A stretch of 54,298 nucleotides of DNA from Muribaculaceae bacterium (GCA_017624155.1 JAGANS010000093.1:1-54298), one strand, 5' to 3'. Shown: positions 44,601 to 52,222, numbered from the stretch's first letter. Notes: generated from the sequence alone by a model not told the origin. Translations and numbers: made by a program.

Positions 44601-45216
44601 TATGTTCAAGGACAAGCAGGACAATCTTATAAAGCAGATGAACGTAGAACTCACCGTCCGCGACAACACTATGCGTATCTACCCCTTCATATTCGACCTC
44701 GACCGTTATCGGCTGGGCGTGCAGGGCTACAACGATCTGGCGCTGAACTTCGACTATCATATAGCTGTACTCAAATCGCCACTGCCTTTCAAGTTCGGTG
44801 TCAATATCAAGGGCAATCCCGAGCATTACAAGGTGCGGCTCGGCAAGGCACACCTCAACGAACGGCAGGTGGCTCAGAGCGTCAGCATCGTCGACACCAC
44901 ACGCATCAACCTGCTGGCGCAGCTCGAGAATGTATTCCGGCGCGGCGTGGCAAACTCACGCTTCGCGACACTCGACATCGCAGCTAATCCCACGGCCGAC
45001 AAGATCGATCTCAACTCCGACACCATATCACGGGCCGACTCGCTTGTACTGATACGCGAGGGGCTGATTCCGGCCCCTGTGACGCCGCCCGATGCATCCG
45101 ACAATGCCGGTGATAAGGGTAAGGATAAGAAAAAAGGCCGCAGGAAGAGCCACGGTGACGACCGTCAGCAGACGCAGCCTGTTGCCGCAGTCAAAACAGA
45201 GAAAGATGAACAATAA
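41632..45216 (+). CDS. AsmA-like envelope protein
   Basis: A 1194-aa protein anchored by one N-terminal helix (about residues 15-36) with a large periplasmic part. Beta-rich repeats similar to AsmA/TamB-type bridge proteins run through the sequence; the start (ANRILDADVSVGRVEL) and the C-terminal part (VNIKGNPEHYKVRLGKAHLN) are typical of the Bacteroidetes AsmA family. The extreme C terminus is Lys-rich and probably disordered. Such proteins are linked to lipid transport and outer-membrane homeostasis. It overlaps the genes on both sides (4 and 11 bp), so it is part of one transcription unit. Confidence 0.85.
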   Translation: MNAVKTVPLWRKILKIILWTAMACVLAVAATVMCVVYVMSPEHLTAITERAANRILDADVSVGRVELALQGRLPLLRVRVDSVTVISRPMLRLGPTQRDSLPQWADTLLTLTRFEGGLNVGALFSRKFDLYDVEFEEPAINLVTLNDSISNYYIYSYHSEERSDTISEATMPAISINRFSIIRPKPLKFYNAYTGEHFRVALQTLSISSGATPAYNLNVGGDIHSPSLSLYNLDSLDFGVDGSVGWNPEKPTELQLDNFRLKAGFVDATASALVDFGREIVVRHYAMSVGPTPIDSILSVIPDSLRTRYGLGADRLSTDAGVSLSVNSTGPFNLTTDSVPMADVVIGILPGKLRYGAARFRNVSGTLRAFLHGNDINEAVFEAENLNVAGPATDLTINLRASQVMDDALLEGSVKGVTGLQYLPAVVREMARGYISGRVTTGLKFTARRSMFTPDKFHRIHLAGRIAGRDLYYLSSDTANLFTAHHADLTFGTHVPTSSDSMLSAVIKVDSADILHTQYSMKVADLRLGVGVSNRNPSSDTTLVIPMGGGISIGKFYLTVLGDSIAFNMREAKGRVTMQRYKGNARQPVLGLDLDVRNISTGSPTTRFMLSGAEIHADAVKLPPREIPKAIRHAADSIARVYPDMPVDSVYKRAIEIQRHKVRGRYPRIHPQYTDAETEIIDWGTSKLVRRMLLGWDIHGNIKARRAGIFTNFFPLRNRLRNFNVEFSNDSIILTNVKYKAGSSDFQMSGVISNLKRGFTSRGYRSPLKLNFELLSDTIDINELAGSAFAGSAYAARRNEEGHRDFSLQALEDAEADSDEEFERAIGRVVENAPDSMAPLLIPRNIEANIDLRAANILYSDLLFHDLSGSVLASQGALNLHDLKARSDVGSVNLSALYSAPSARDLKFGFGLQVEDFNVQRFTRLMPALDSIMPLLRDFSGIIDADVAATCDIDSGMNLVLPTLAAAVRISGDSLRLIDEDTYRKIGKWLMFKDKQDNLIKQMNVELTVRDNTMRIYPFIFDLDRYRLGVQGYNDLALNFDYHIAVLKSPLPFKFGVNIKGNPEHYKVRLGKAHLNERQVAQSVSIVDTTRINLLAQLENVFRRGVANSRFATLDIAANPTADKIDLNSDTISRADSLVLIREGLIPAPVTPPDASDNAGDKGKDKKKGRRKSHGDDRQQTQPVAAVKTEKDEQ

Positions 45217-45889
45217 ATATCACATCAAGGCCGCCCTTATCGATATGGACGGCGTACTCTACGACTCGATGCCAAATCATGCCCGCGCGTGGATGGGGGT
45301 GATGCGCCATGCAGGTATAAAAGCTCGTCCGGAGGAATTTTTCCTCAATGAAGGTTGTACCGGAGCCTGGATGATCGACCACAAGATTCGCGAGGCTTTC
45401 GGACGTCCGGCCACCGACGACGAGAAAGTTGAGCTGTATGCCCTTAAGAAAAAATTCTTTGTCGAGCAGCCGCCGGTCATGGTAATGCCCGGAGCGCAGC
45501 AGATGATATGCGAGCTGCAGCGCCACGGCATTGTGACAGTGCTCGTTACCGGCTCGGGACAGAATTCCCTGCTCGACCGCCTTGAGAGCGATTATCCCGG
45601 TGCGTTCCCGCCCGAGCGTCGTGTCACATCGGCATCTGTCACCCATGGCAAGCCGCATCCCGAGCCATATCTGCGTGGCCTTGAACTTGCCGGAGTACGG
45701 GCCGACGAGGCCATCGGCATCGACAACGCCCCCCTTGGTGTGCGCTCGGCTCATGCCGCCGGTGTCTTTACAGTCGGTGTTGTAACCGGTCCGGTGCCAA
45801 GCACCGAACTTGCGGCCGGCGGAGCCGACATTGTATATAATTCCATGATGGAATGTGCCGAAAACATTTCTCAGTTGTTAGAAAGATAA
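45206..45889 (+). CDS. HAD-superfamily hydrolase (beta-phosphoglucomutase-like)
   Basis: A 227-aa cytoplasmic phosphatase or mutase. The ATG at 45206 gives the normal N terminus, with catalytic Asp13 and Asp15 in DMDGVLYDSM. Motif II is VTGSG, motif III is HGKPHPEPY, motif IV is IGIDNAPLGVRSA, where the second acidic residue of the usual EDS is replaced (DNA). A helical cap domain lies between motifs I and II. The substrate cannot be read from sequence. It overlaps the AsmA-like gene by 11 bp and precedes aroB by 32 bp. Confidence 0.88.
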   Translation: MNNKYHIKAALIDMDGVLYDSMPNHARAWMGVMRHAGIKARPEEFFLNEGCTGAWMIDHKIREAFGRPATDDEKVELYALKKKFFVEQPPVMVMPGAQQMICELQRHGIVTVLVTGSGQNSLLDRLESDYPGAFPPERRVTSASVTHGKPHPEPYLRGLELAGVRADEAIGIDNAPLGVRSAHAAGVFTVGVVTGPVPSTELAAGGADIVYNSMMECAENISQLLER

Positions 45890-45921
45890 AACACGTTTCA
45901 ACGACAAAAATATCTTTCACA

Positions 45922-46992
45922 ATGAATCAGAAGCTTATCTTTACCAACCTCGTGGGCGAGGCGCTTGATACACTCGTGGCCGATCTCGGCAATCCGCCTG
46001 TATATGTAATCGCCGATGTCAATACCAATCAGTGTGTGATGCCTGTGCTTATGGAGCAGTCACAGACCGTTGCCCGGGCGCCCAAAATCATAATCAAGGC
46101 CGGCGACATGAACAAGAATCTCGACAACGTGCAGTCGGTATGGAAAGCACTTCACGATGCAGGCGCAACGCGCGGCTCAGTCGTCGTCAACGTCGGCGGC
46201 GGGGTGGTCACAGACCTCGGCGGATTTGCCGCCGCCACATTCAAGCGGGGTATGCGTGTCATCAATGTGCCCACAACGCTGCTTGGTGCCGTGGATGCTT
46301 CGGTCGGCGGCAAGACAGGCATTAACTTTAACGGCTATAAGAACGAGATCGGAACATTCACCGAGCCGGAAGCCTCGATAATCTCAACCGGTTTTTTTGT
46401 TACCCTGCCTCAGCAGGAGCTTCTTTCGGGCTATGCAGAGATGCTCAAACATGCCCTCCTCGAGAATCGCGAGGAGCTTTCCAGACTGCTGAATTACAGC
46501 GTGGTATATCCGATATTTAATCCTGATACTCTGCTGCCGCTCATTGAGAGTACCGTGCAGGTGAAGTCGCGTATAGTGGAGGCCGACTTCCGCGAGGCCG
46601 GCGCCCGCAAAGCCCTCAACCTCGGCCATACCGCAGGCCATGCATTCGAGTCGCTGGCCTTAAGGCGGCAGTCGCCCGTCGCGCACGGTTTTGCCGTGGC
46701 TCAGGGCCTTGTGGTGAGCCTCGTGCTGTCGCATATCAAGCTTGGCTTCCCATCCGATGTGCTCCATACCTTCGCCGGATATGTCCGTACCAATTACAAT
46801 GCCTTCTCCTTCACCTGCGACGATTATCCGGAGTTGCTGCGTTATATGGCTGCCGACAAGAAGAATACCGAGCCGGGCAAGGTAGCCTTTACCCTGCTTG
46901 CCGATGTGGGCGATGTGCGCATTGATCAGCAGCTTGCCGACGACGATATTAAATCGGCTCTCGACATCTACCGCGACCTGATGGGGATATAA
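45922..46992 (+). CDS. aroB: 3-Dehydroquinate synthase
   Basis: A 356-aa enzyme of the shikimate pathway, converting DAHP to 3-dehydroquinate with NAD and a divalent metal. Visible motifs: GGGVVTDLGGFAAATFKRG (NAD binding), PTTLLGAVDASVGGKTGIN, the metal/substrate region EMLKHALL, and NLGHTAGHAFES with the metal-binding His residues. The start at 45922 gives the usual family length; upstream in-frame ATGs lie inside the HAD gene. Last gene of the 40853-46992 cluster. Confidence 0.96.
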   Translation: MNQKLIFTNLVGEALDTLVADLGNPPVYVIADVNTNQCVMPVLMEQSQTVARAPKIIIKAGDMNKNLDNVQSVWKALHDAGATRGSVVVNVGGGVVTDLGGFAAATFKRGMRVINVPTTLLGAVDASVGGKTGINFNGYKNEIGTFTEPEASIISTGFFVTLPQQELLSGYAEMLKHALLENREELSRLLNYSVVYPIFNPDTLLPLIESTVQVKSRIVEADFREAGARKALNLGHTAGHAFESLALRRQSPVAHGFAVAQGLVVSLVLSHIKLGFPSDVLHTFAGYVRTNYNAFSFTCDDYPELLRYMAADKKNTEPGKVAFTLLADVGDVRIDQQLADDDIKSALDIYRDLMGI

Positions 46993-47028
46993 GCGATTCG
47001 ATGTTTTCGGCGTTTTTTTGTTGTCCGG

Positions 47029-47060
47029 CTTGTACAAGTCGTGCATTTGTGCTATTTTTG
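47029..47060 (+). promoter_or_regulatory. Promoter of the PH-domain membrane protein gene
   Basis: CTTG at 47029-47032 (three of four bases of TTTG), 20 bp, then TATTTTTG at 47053-47060, about 16-22 bp before the start codon. The spacing is canonical. Confidence 0.55.
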
Positions 47061-47075
47061 TATGGAAAATATCAC

Positions 47076-47513
47076 ATGATAATGGGTGACGGAAACAAGA
47101 CAGTATACAGGTCGAGGATTGACTGGTGGGTGTGGTGCACGGTCATATTTGCTTTAGTGGTGATATGGGTGGCGTCTATCGGCACATATTGGTGGCTCAC
47201 GCTTATAAATGGCGGCGGGATGACATTGCTTATGGTTGTGTTGATATTCGGATGCTGGTACGAAATTGACAATGACAGCCTTGTCGTGTATCAGTTCTTC
47301 CGTCCACACAGATTCCCCGTCAGCAAGATAAAGGAAGTGAAGAAGACCATCGGCTATCTCGCTACGGCCGGAATGTCAAGTCGCAGGGTTTCAATCAGAT
47401 TTGTCGACCGATCCGTTCTCAAAAGTTATATGCCGCTTGAAATATCGCCTAAAGACCGCGACGGCTTCATTGCCCGACTGAAACAGATGAATCCGGAGAT
47501 AAGCATAGGCTGA
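47076..47513 (+). CDS. Small membrane protein with bacterial PH-like domain
   Basis: A 145-aa protein with two hydrophobic helices (about 14-35 and 40-60) followed by a cytoplasmic beta-rich domain (YEIDNDSLVVYQFFRPHRFPVSKIKEVKK) with the pattern of bacterial PH (YdbS/YdbT-like) domains. The ATG two codons further on (47082) is equally possible. It has its own promoter and lies just upstream of the tRNA gene. The function is unknown. Confidence 0.75.
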   Translation: MIMGDGNKTVYRSRIDWWVWCTVIFALVVIWVASIGTYWWLTLINGGGMTLLMVVLIFGCWYEIDNDSLVVYQFFRPHRFPVSKIKEVKKTIGYLATAGMSSRRVSIRFVDRSVLKSYMPLEISPKDRDGFIARLKQMNPEISIG

Positions 47514-47525
47514 ATTGTAAGCGCA

Positions 47526-47557
47526 TTTGCAAATTTGCGAAAAATAAACTAATTTTG
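47526..47557 (+). promoter_or_regulatory. Promoter of tRNA-Arg
   Basis: TTTG at 47526-47529, 20 bp, TAATTTTG at 47550-47557: both boxes match consensus and lie 11 bp upstream of the mature tRNA 5' end. Confidence 0.8.
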
Positions 47558-47568
47558 CACCGCAAAAC

Positions 47569-47642
47569 GGTTCAGTAGCTCAGCTGGATAGAGCAACAGC
47601 CTTCTAAGCTGTGGGTCTTGGGTTCGAATCCCAACTGGATCA
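47569..47642 (+). tRNA. tRNA-Arg, anticodon TCT
   Basis: A complete cloverleaf of 74 nt. Acceptor strands are 47569-47575 and 47635-47641 with two G-U pairs; the D arm starts GCTC; the anticodon stem ACAGC/GCTGT encloses loop CTTCTAA with anticodon TCT (47603-47605), reading AGA; the T arm contains GGTTCGAATCC. The discriminator is A47642. CCA is not encoded. It is the likely integration target of the element to the right. Confidence 0.96.
47620..47642 (+). other. Candidate attachment site (attL) in the tRNA 3' half
   Basis: A tyrosine recombinase gene begins 480 bp downstream, and such elements commonly recombine within the T arm and acceptor stem of the target tRNA. No second copy of this sequence was seen in the window, so the far attachment site must be beyond 54298 and the exact core is unproven. 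Confidence 0.45.
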
Positions 47643-47645
47643 CAG

Positions 47646-47673
47646 AAGGGTCACAATTTTGTGGCCCTTTTTT
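47646..47673 (+). terminator. Intrinsic terminator after tRNA-Arg
   Basis: The arms AGGGTCAC and GTGGCCCT (one G-U pair) close a short loop and are followed by six T residues. If integration occurred in the tRNA end, this terminator may be supplied by the element. Confidence 0.8.
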
Positions 47674-47826
47674 CGTGCTCGTAAGTGACTGATGTGCAAG
47701 TGTTAGCAATTTTATAAAATCTTGATTTAGAAAGATTTAGCACAAATCGCATTTCCTGCCGATAGCCAAAGTTAGCATTTGTTAGTTCGGAATTAGCACA
47801 GTATCTTTGGTACAAATTTCGTGGAT

Positions 47827-48078
47827 GTACCACAAAAAAGTACCACAAATGTACCAGCATTTCCATCAAATATCAGCCGAAGTCTTCTCCCACGGTCTTG
47901 CCATAGCGACCGGAGCCTGTTCAGAGTGCCAACTCTCTGATATTTGCTATTTTGTGCTAAATGTTTCCAAAAGATTCGGGGCGTGCAACAGCCCCGTTGC
48001 CAGATGCGTTGGAATGGTATGTGGTACACGTGTGGTACATTTCCCGGAATTTGTGGTACACGCTTTTTCGTGTACCAC
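47827..48078. repeat. Cluster of GTACCAC/GTGGTAC heptamers, probable recombinase arm-type sites
   Basis: The 479 bp between the tRNA and the recombinase gene have no gene. Exact heptamers lie at 47827, 47840 and 48072 (GTACCAC) and at 48021, 48032 and 48053 (GTGGTAC), with a near copy GTACCAG at 47851. Neighbouring copies are 11, 13, 19 or 21 bp apart. Two of them form a perfect 10-bp inverted repeat (48053-48062 with 48069-48078). This layout is what arm-type binding sites of a lambda-like integrase would look like. Confidence 0.6.
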
Positions 48079-48121
48079 ATCACGAGAAATTTTAATGTAT
48101 CATTCTTAAAATCTTTTACTT

Positions 48122-49246
48122 ATGGCAGGAATACCACAGATTAAGATTGTTTTCGACCGCCGCAAGAAGGCATCGGCCGTCAACCCCGGCACCGTTGAGA
48201 TCGAGGTGTCGTACAACCGTGAGCGCGTCCGTCTCTCCACCGGCGTGGCTGTCCTCAAACAGCAGTGGAGCGGCAAGGAGGTAGTCAACCACCCTCAGGC
48301 CGACCACCTGAATGAACAGATACGCCGTGTCTATGACGGTATCCATGAGAAGATGTCGTCCATAGCCTCGACAAAGGGCGAATACGACCTGTCGCTTCTC
48401 AAAAAGGTCAAGAAAACGAAGTTGCAGGGTTCGTCTGCAAGTTTCCTCGACTGGCTGGAGGAACGTATCGACATGCGCCCTGTCACGGAGTCAACACGCA
48501 AGCAGCACAAGGTCATGCTCAACTGCCTGCGCGACTTCGGACTGATACGCTTCTTCAGCGACCTCACCCCCAAGAACATCAGGTTATGGGACGATTTCAT
48601 ACGCAAGCGTGTGACAGCCCAGGCATCGGTTCATGGCTATCACAAACGCCTCAAGCCCTATATCGTGGAGGCGATACAGTTTGAGAAGCTGGAATCCAAC
48701 CCCTACGACGGCATGAGGATTTCCCGAGGAAAGTCGGAGGGTATAAAATTCCTTACTGAAGAGGAACGTGACCGTGTGGAAGCCCTCGAACTCTACGGCA
48801 TGACGGAGAAAGTGCGCGATATGTTCATCTTCTCATGCTACACGGGGCTGGCATACTCCGACCTCGTGAAGATCAAGAAGTCGGATGTGTTCAGGCAGGG
48901 CGAGGACTACTGCATACGGGACAAGCGTATGAAAACCGGTATGCCCTATACGATTGTGCTGTTGCCTAAGGCGATAGCCATACTGAAAAAGTATAATTAC
49001 GACCTCAATCTGATGAGCAACCAAAAATGTAACGACCAGCTGAAGATAATCGCCAACCTTGCCAAGCTGCACATCAACCTGACAATGCACGTCGGCCGCC
49101 ACACGTTTGCGACGTGGGCGTTGACAAAGGGCGTGGGTATCGAGACTGTGAGCAAGATGCTCGCCCATTCCAACGTGACAATGACCGAGAAATACGCCCA
49201 GGTGCTTCAGACGAGCGTCATACAAGGCTTCGGTAAACTCAAATAA
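48122..49246 (+). CDS. int: Tyrosine recombinase (integrase) of the mobile element
   Basis: A 374-aa site-specific recombinase. N-terminal arm-binding-like region about 1-100, SAM-like core-binding domain about 103-195, catalytic domain about 210-374. Visible catalytic residues: Lys271, His323 and Arg326 in HVGRH, His349 in LAHSN and nucleophile Tyr358. The first Arg of the family is replaced by Ala244 (TGLAYSDL), as in many Bacteroidetes integrases; IntDOT has Ser at that position. It is next to a tRNA gene and reads away from it, so it should catalyse integration and excision at tRNA-Arg. Confidence 0.94.
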   Translation: MAGIPQIKIVFDRRKKASAVNPGTVEIEVSYNRERVRLSTGVAVLKQQWSGKEVVNHPQADHLNEQIRRVYDGIHEKMSSIASTKGEYDLSLLKKVKKTKLQGSSASFLDWLEERIDMRPVTESTRKQHKVMLNCLRDFGLIRFFSDLTPKNIRLWDDFIRKRVTAQASVHGYHKRLKPYIVEAIQFEKLESNPYDGMRISRGKSEGIKFLTEEERDRVEALELYGMTEKVRDMFIFSCYTGLAYSDLVKIKKSDVFRQGEDYCIRDKRMKTGMPYTIVLLPKAIAILKKYNYDLNLMSNQKCNDQLKIIANLAKLHINLTMHVGRHTFATWALTKGVGIETVSKMLAHSNVTMTEKYAQVLQTSVIQGFGKLK

Positions 49247-49267
49247 CATATACCGCAATATCAGAAC

Positions 49268-49304
49268 AGCCGTCACTTCTTCCGGGAGGTGGCGGCTTTC
49301 TCTT
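49268..49304 (+). terminator. Probable terminator of the recombinase gene
   Basis: The arms AGCCGTCAC (49268-49276) and GTGGCGGCT (49289-49297, one G-U pair) are followed by a pyrimidine-rich TTCTCTTTT run. It overlaps the end of the convergent repressor-like gene. Confidence 0.5.
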
Positions 49305-49737
49305 TTGCCGACAGTTCAGAGCGTAGCCGCTCAATCTCCTTTGCCTGTTCATCAATCCGTTTTTCCAGACGTTCAAGCCGGTTATTCATCGGCCCCATGA
49401 AGGCTGTCATGTTCTTTATTATCTCCGCCATGTCAGCAAGGATATACGAAAATCGGTCAAACTGCGGAGGCTCAGGATCCGACTCCTGCTGCCGTGCAGC
49501 TGTCTCCTGTATCATACTTCCATTGCCGCTCCATATCCATTCAAAACTCAGGGGCGGATATATGCTGCAAAGGCTCTTGACAAAGCGTTCCGATACGTTG
49601 GATTTGCCGGTTATCACCTGCGACACGACGCTGGGATTGTAGCCCATCTTTTCCGCAATGGCACGGTTGGAGTTGAACAGCCTGTTGTCTTTCAGCCATT
49701 CCATCGCCTGTCTCACTCTTTCTCTTATGCTGTCCAT
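49273..49737 (-). CDS. Cro/CI-like HTH regulator with C-terminal coiled coil
   Basis: A 154-aa protein; the start at 49737 (MDSIRERVRQAMEWL) is preferred to one 75 bp upstream because it begins the family-like N terminus. An XRE-type helix-turn-helix covers about residues 15-60 (NRAIAEKMGYNPSVVSQVITGK), and a coiled coil about 110-150 (MNNRLERLEKRIDEQAKEIERL) probably mediates oligomerisation. It has no catalytic or cleavage motif. Divergent from the excisionase-like gene and convergent with the integrase, it is well placed to be the repressor that keeps the element quiescent. Confidence 0.82.
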   Translation of the reverse strand: MDSIRERVRQAMEWLKDNRLFNSNRAIAEKMGYNPSVVSQVITGKSNVSERFVKSLCSIYPPLSFEWIWSGNGSMIQETAARQQESDPEPPQFDRFSYILADMAEIIKNMTAFMGPMNNRLERLEKRIDEQAKEIERLRSELSAKEKAATSRKK

Positions 49738-49947
49738 AAACTTGCGTTTATATTTTCTAATAAATTTGATTAGGTATTTCCAATAATAACACTTCAAACA
49801 ATCATTTAGCACGATTAGTTTGTTAGTGTTATTGCAACTACCTAATTTAGATTAATTATTTCTAATTGCAAAGATAATCATTTTTCTAAATATAGCTAAT
49901 GGTTGCTAACAGAAAAAATGTCAAACAGCTTATAAACGGATACGACT
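49738..49947. promoter_or_regulatory. Divergent control region between repressor-like and excisionase-like genes
   Basis: AT-rich intergenic DNA. ATTAGGTA at 49769-49776 and its inverted copy TACCTAAT at 49839-49846 are candidate operator half-sites 62 bp apart. A minus-strand -7 box TATCTTTG lies at 49869-49876 and could drive the repressor-like gene. Further CTAA/TTAG words are scattered through the region. Confidence 0.5.
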
Positions 49948-50223
49948 ATGAGTGAAGACCGACGCATAACAATGAGGCTCACGAGGATTGAGAACACCCT
50001 TGAAGAGATAAAGCGGAACATCACCGCGCCAATGCCTCCTGACAGGAAGATAACCGTGCGTGAGGCAGCCGAGATCATGCACTGTTCAGACCAGCGTGTA
50101 CGCGACGCGATACATGACGGCTCCCTGAAAGCGGAGCGTAACGGACGGCGTTTTTTCCTCTCTCTTTACGATGTGAGGGCGCGTGCCGGATACGCAACAC
50201 TTGAAAAAAAACGGCAGACCTGA
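49948..50223 (+). CDS. Excisionase-like helix-turn-helix protein
   Basis: A 91-aa protein with an N-terminal coiled segment (about 5-27) and a MerR/Xis-type winged helix at about 35-80 (KITVREAAEIMHCSDQRVRDAIHDG). Such proteins bend DNA at attachment sites to direct the integrase towards excision, or act as regulators. It is the first gene rightward from the control region. Confidence 0.8.
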   Translation: MSEDRRITMRLTRIENTLEEIKRNITAPMPPDRKITVREAAEIMHCSDQRVRDAIHDGSLKAERNGRRFFLSLYDVRARAGYATLEKKRQT

Positions 50224-50249
50224 TTCATTTAATCTTAAAGGACGAAATT

Positions 50250-50525
50250 ATGACTACACAACAGATCAAGGAGATTGATTCCAAGTGTCTTAACGACTAT
50301 CTCGCCACGCTACCCCATACCGATCACCGTTTTTTCGTGACAGCGGTAGTGAGAGCCTGCGGAGAAGGCATCAAACGCAAGACATTTTACAACTGGAAAG
50401 CCGGATGTTGCTGCATACCCTCCTTCTGCAAGAAAGAGATAGAGAGGATTGCCGGATGTGTGGTGTTCCCGAAGGAACTCTATGTTACAGACCGCGATGT
50501 TGACACTCCAAGCGGAAAAGCCTGA
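50250..50525 (+). CDS. Small protein of unknown function in the element's early operon
   Basis: A 91-aa protein, not recognised. It is Cys-rich in the middle (AGCCCIPSFCKKEIERIAGC) and has a helical N-terminal half with GIKRKTFYNWKAG, reminiscent of a helix-turn-helix recognition segment. It lies 26 bp after the excisionase-like gene and 53 bp before the replication protein gene. Confidence 0.65.
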   Translation: MTTQQIKEIDSKCLNDYLATLPHTDHRFFVTAVVRACGEGIKRKTFYNWKAGCCCIPSFCKKEIERIAGCVVFPKELYVTDRDVDTPSGKA

Positions 50526-50578
50526 CGCACACGCACCAATTCCCATATATATGTACCCCAAGAATATAAACAGCCGAA

Positions 50579-51376
50579 ATGAACCGTTCATGGATACCCG
50601 TAATGCACTATCTCCGCAACGTGGAATGGCTCTACTCCGAGAGCCGGATGGTACATCTCTGGCTGGAGATACTTTTCCGCGTGCAGAGAGCCAAAGGCAC
50701 ATACCCCATAAAAGGCACGACAATAGACATCCTGCCCGGTCAGTTCGTGGCCTCGACACGAAAACTGGCCGCCTCAATCGGAGCGGACAAAGACACAGTA
50801 GGAAGATACATGAGGATTTTTGAAGCGCAGAAGTGGATACGGCGACTTGAAATAGGCAACGCGACATTATACACGGTACTTGTCATGGATCAGATACCCG
50901 GCTTTTCAATCATGGCTCCACAGGATACAGCGGCTATCGGGGCTTCTTCAGAAGCTCAATCCTCCACAAATGGGGACACTTCTTCCGACACTGTTGGGGA
51001 CACCTTTGGGGACATATATTATATAGATAATAATATAAATAAAAATTCTCTCTCCCCCGCGCGTGAGGGAGAAGTTTTTGAAATTTTTTCAAAGGATACG
51101 GCTTCGCTCGACGAAATAGCCGGAGCCTTGCACTGCGAAAGGAAAATACTTGAAGATATGCTGCCTGACTTTTTTCAGGAGTGCAGGATCAAGAAAAAGA
51201 ACCATCCGACCGTGCAGGATTGCAAGGATCATTTTTTCAACTGGGCCCGCGCCCGATTAGAACGAGAACGGAACAATGGCAAACCCCAAGAAAATAAACC
51301 CGGCGGAAGCCGTCAGGGAAATCAGAGAGGCCGCAGAACGCCGGTCAAACCGAACTGTGGACTTATCGAGGATTAG
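50579..51376 (+). CDS. Winged-helix replication-initiation-like protein
   Basis: A 265-aa protein. The N-terminal half (about 30-110, GQFVASTRKLAASIGADKDTVGRYMRIFEAQKWI) is a winged helix as in phage replisome organisers and plasmid replication proteins. A low-complexity linker (about 115-160) leads to a C-terminal module (about 165-230, LDEIAGALHCERKILEDMLPDFFQECR) similar to those in Bacteroidales element replication proteins, and a basic tail. The start overlaps an unrelated frame; RBS evidence is lacking. Its end overlaps the DnaC-like gene by 101 bp in another frame. Confidence 0.78.
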   Translation: MNRSWIPVMHYLRNVEWLYSESRMVHLWLEILFRVQRAKGTYPIKGTTIDILPGQFVASTRKLAASIGADKDTVGRYMRIFEAQKWIRRLEIGNATLYTVLVMDQIPGFSIMAPQDTAAIGASSEAQSSTNGDTSSDTVGDTFGDIYYIDNNINKNSLSPAREGEVFEIFSKDTASLDEIAGALHCERKILEDMLPDFFQECRIKKKNHPTVQDCKDHFFNWARARLERERNNGKPQENKPGGSRQGNQRGRRTPVKPNCGLIED

Positions 51377-51983
51377 CGAATACAAGACGCTTTTCATGCA
51401 GTGTGCCGTTGCCGTCTGCCCGGGCTTCACAGTGAGGGAAGAAATGAAACCGGCATACAACGACATCGTTCACTGGGCGGTGATGGACTATGACGGCAAC
51501 CTTGACCCGGACAAGGGGCTGCTTATCTGGGGCGACATCGGAACGGGCAAATCCACCATGCTGAAAATCATCAGGGAGTTTTGCTCCTTTGTGAGACCGC
51601 ACATTGACGGCAACCGCTATTATTTCCGGATAGACAACGTGATTGATGTATGCGCCGCTTACGCAGATGAGTCAATATACGGAGGCTACCGGGGCATCAG
51701 GCAGTATATCGACAGCCCGAGGCAGGCGTTTGACGAACTTGGCAGCGAGACAGTGCCGACAGGAAGGTACGGCAACTTCGAGAATGTTATGCAGTACATC
51801 TTCCAGTCACGCTACGACAACCGCTACCACCAGTTTACCCATGCCACCACCAACTTCACGATTGACCAGATACAGGATGTCTATGGCGAGAGGATATACG
51901 ACCGCTTCAAGGAGATGTTCAATTTCGTCGCCCTGCGAGGAAAGACATTCAGGATAAACACTCAAAAGAACATGGAAAAATGA
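51276..51983 (+). CDS. DnaC-like helicase-loader ATPase
   Basis: A 235-aa AAA+ protein. Walker A GDIGTGKST is at residues 86-94; the Walker B and sensor region lie further on within about 110-190, where the pattern is less canonical (IDNVIDVCAAYADE; HATTNFTIDQIQDVYGERIYDR resembles the sensor/arginine-finger region). It should load the replicative helicase at the element's origin opened by the preceding protein. The start at 51276 is within the preceding gene; the next ATG (51396) would remove the first 40 residues. Confidence 0.85.
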   Translation: MANPKKINPAEAVREIREAAERRSNRTVDLSRISEYKTLFMQCAVAVCPGFTVREEMKPAYNDIVHWAVMDYDGNLDPDKGLLIWGDIGTGKSTMLKIIREFCSFVRPHIDGNRYYFRIDNVIDVCAAYADESIYGGYRGIRQYIDSPRQAFDELGSETVPTGRYGNFENVMQYIFQSRYDNRYHQFTHATTNFTIDQIQDVYGERIYDRFKEMFNFVALRGKTFRINTQKNMEK

Positions 51984-52222
51984 AAGACAACGTAAAACCC
52001 ACACCCATAGACTGGGAACAGCGGAAATATGACCTTGCGGTCGCGCTGTATTATCACGACATACGGCTGTCGGATATAGTCACGCCGGAGAACCGTCTTG
52101 CACGGTGGCCAGAACATATCAGCGTCTCCGCAGAAATGGCAGTGGAAGCCGCCGAAGTTTTCATAAACGAATACCGCCGGCACGCGGTGATGGAAAGTGG
52201 GGAGAAAAGCCATGCGCCCTGA
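51980..52222 (+). CDS. Small acidic protein of unknown function
   Basis: An 80-aa soluble protein with no recognised domain (WEQRKYDLAVALYYHDIRLS near the N terminus). It starts within the last four bases of the DnaC-like gene (ATGA overlap) and overlaps the next gene by 11 bp, so it is part of the replication operon. Confidence 0.6.
   Translation: MKDNVKPTPIDWEQRKYDLAVALYYHDIRLSDIVTPENRLARWPEHISVSAEMAVEAAEVFINEYRRHAVMESGEKSHAP

Noticed and set aside
50310-50867. 185-codon open frame on the minus strand in the element
   Set aside because: Antisense to two plus-strand genes with better operon context; no recognisable features.
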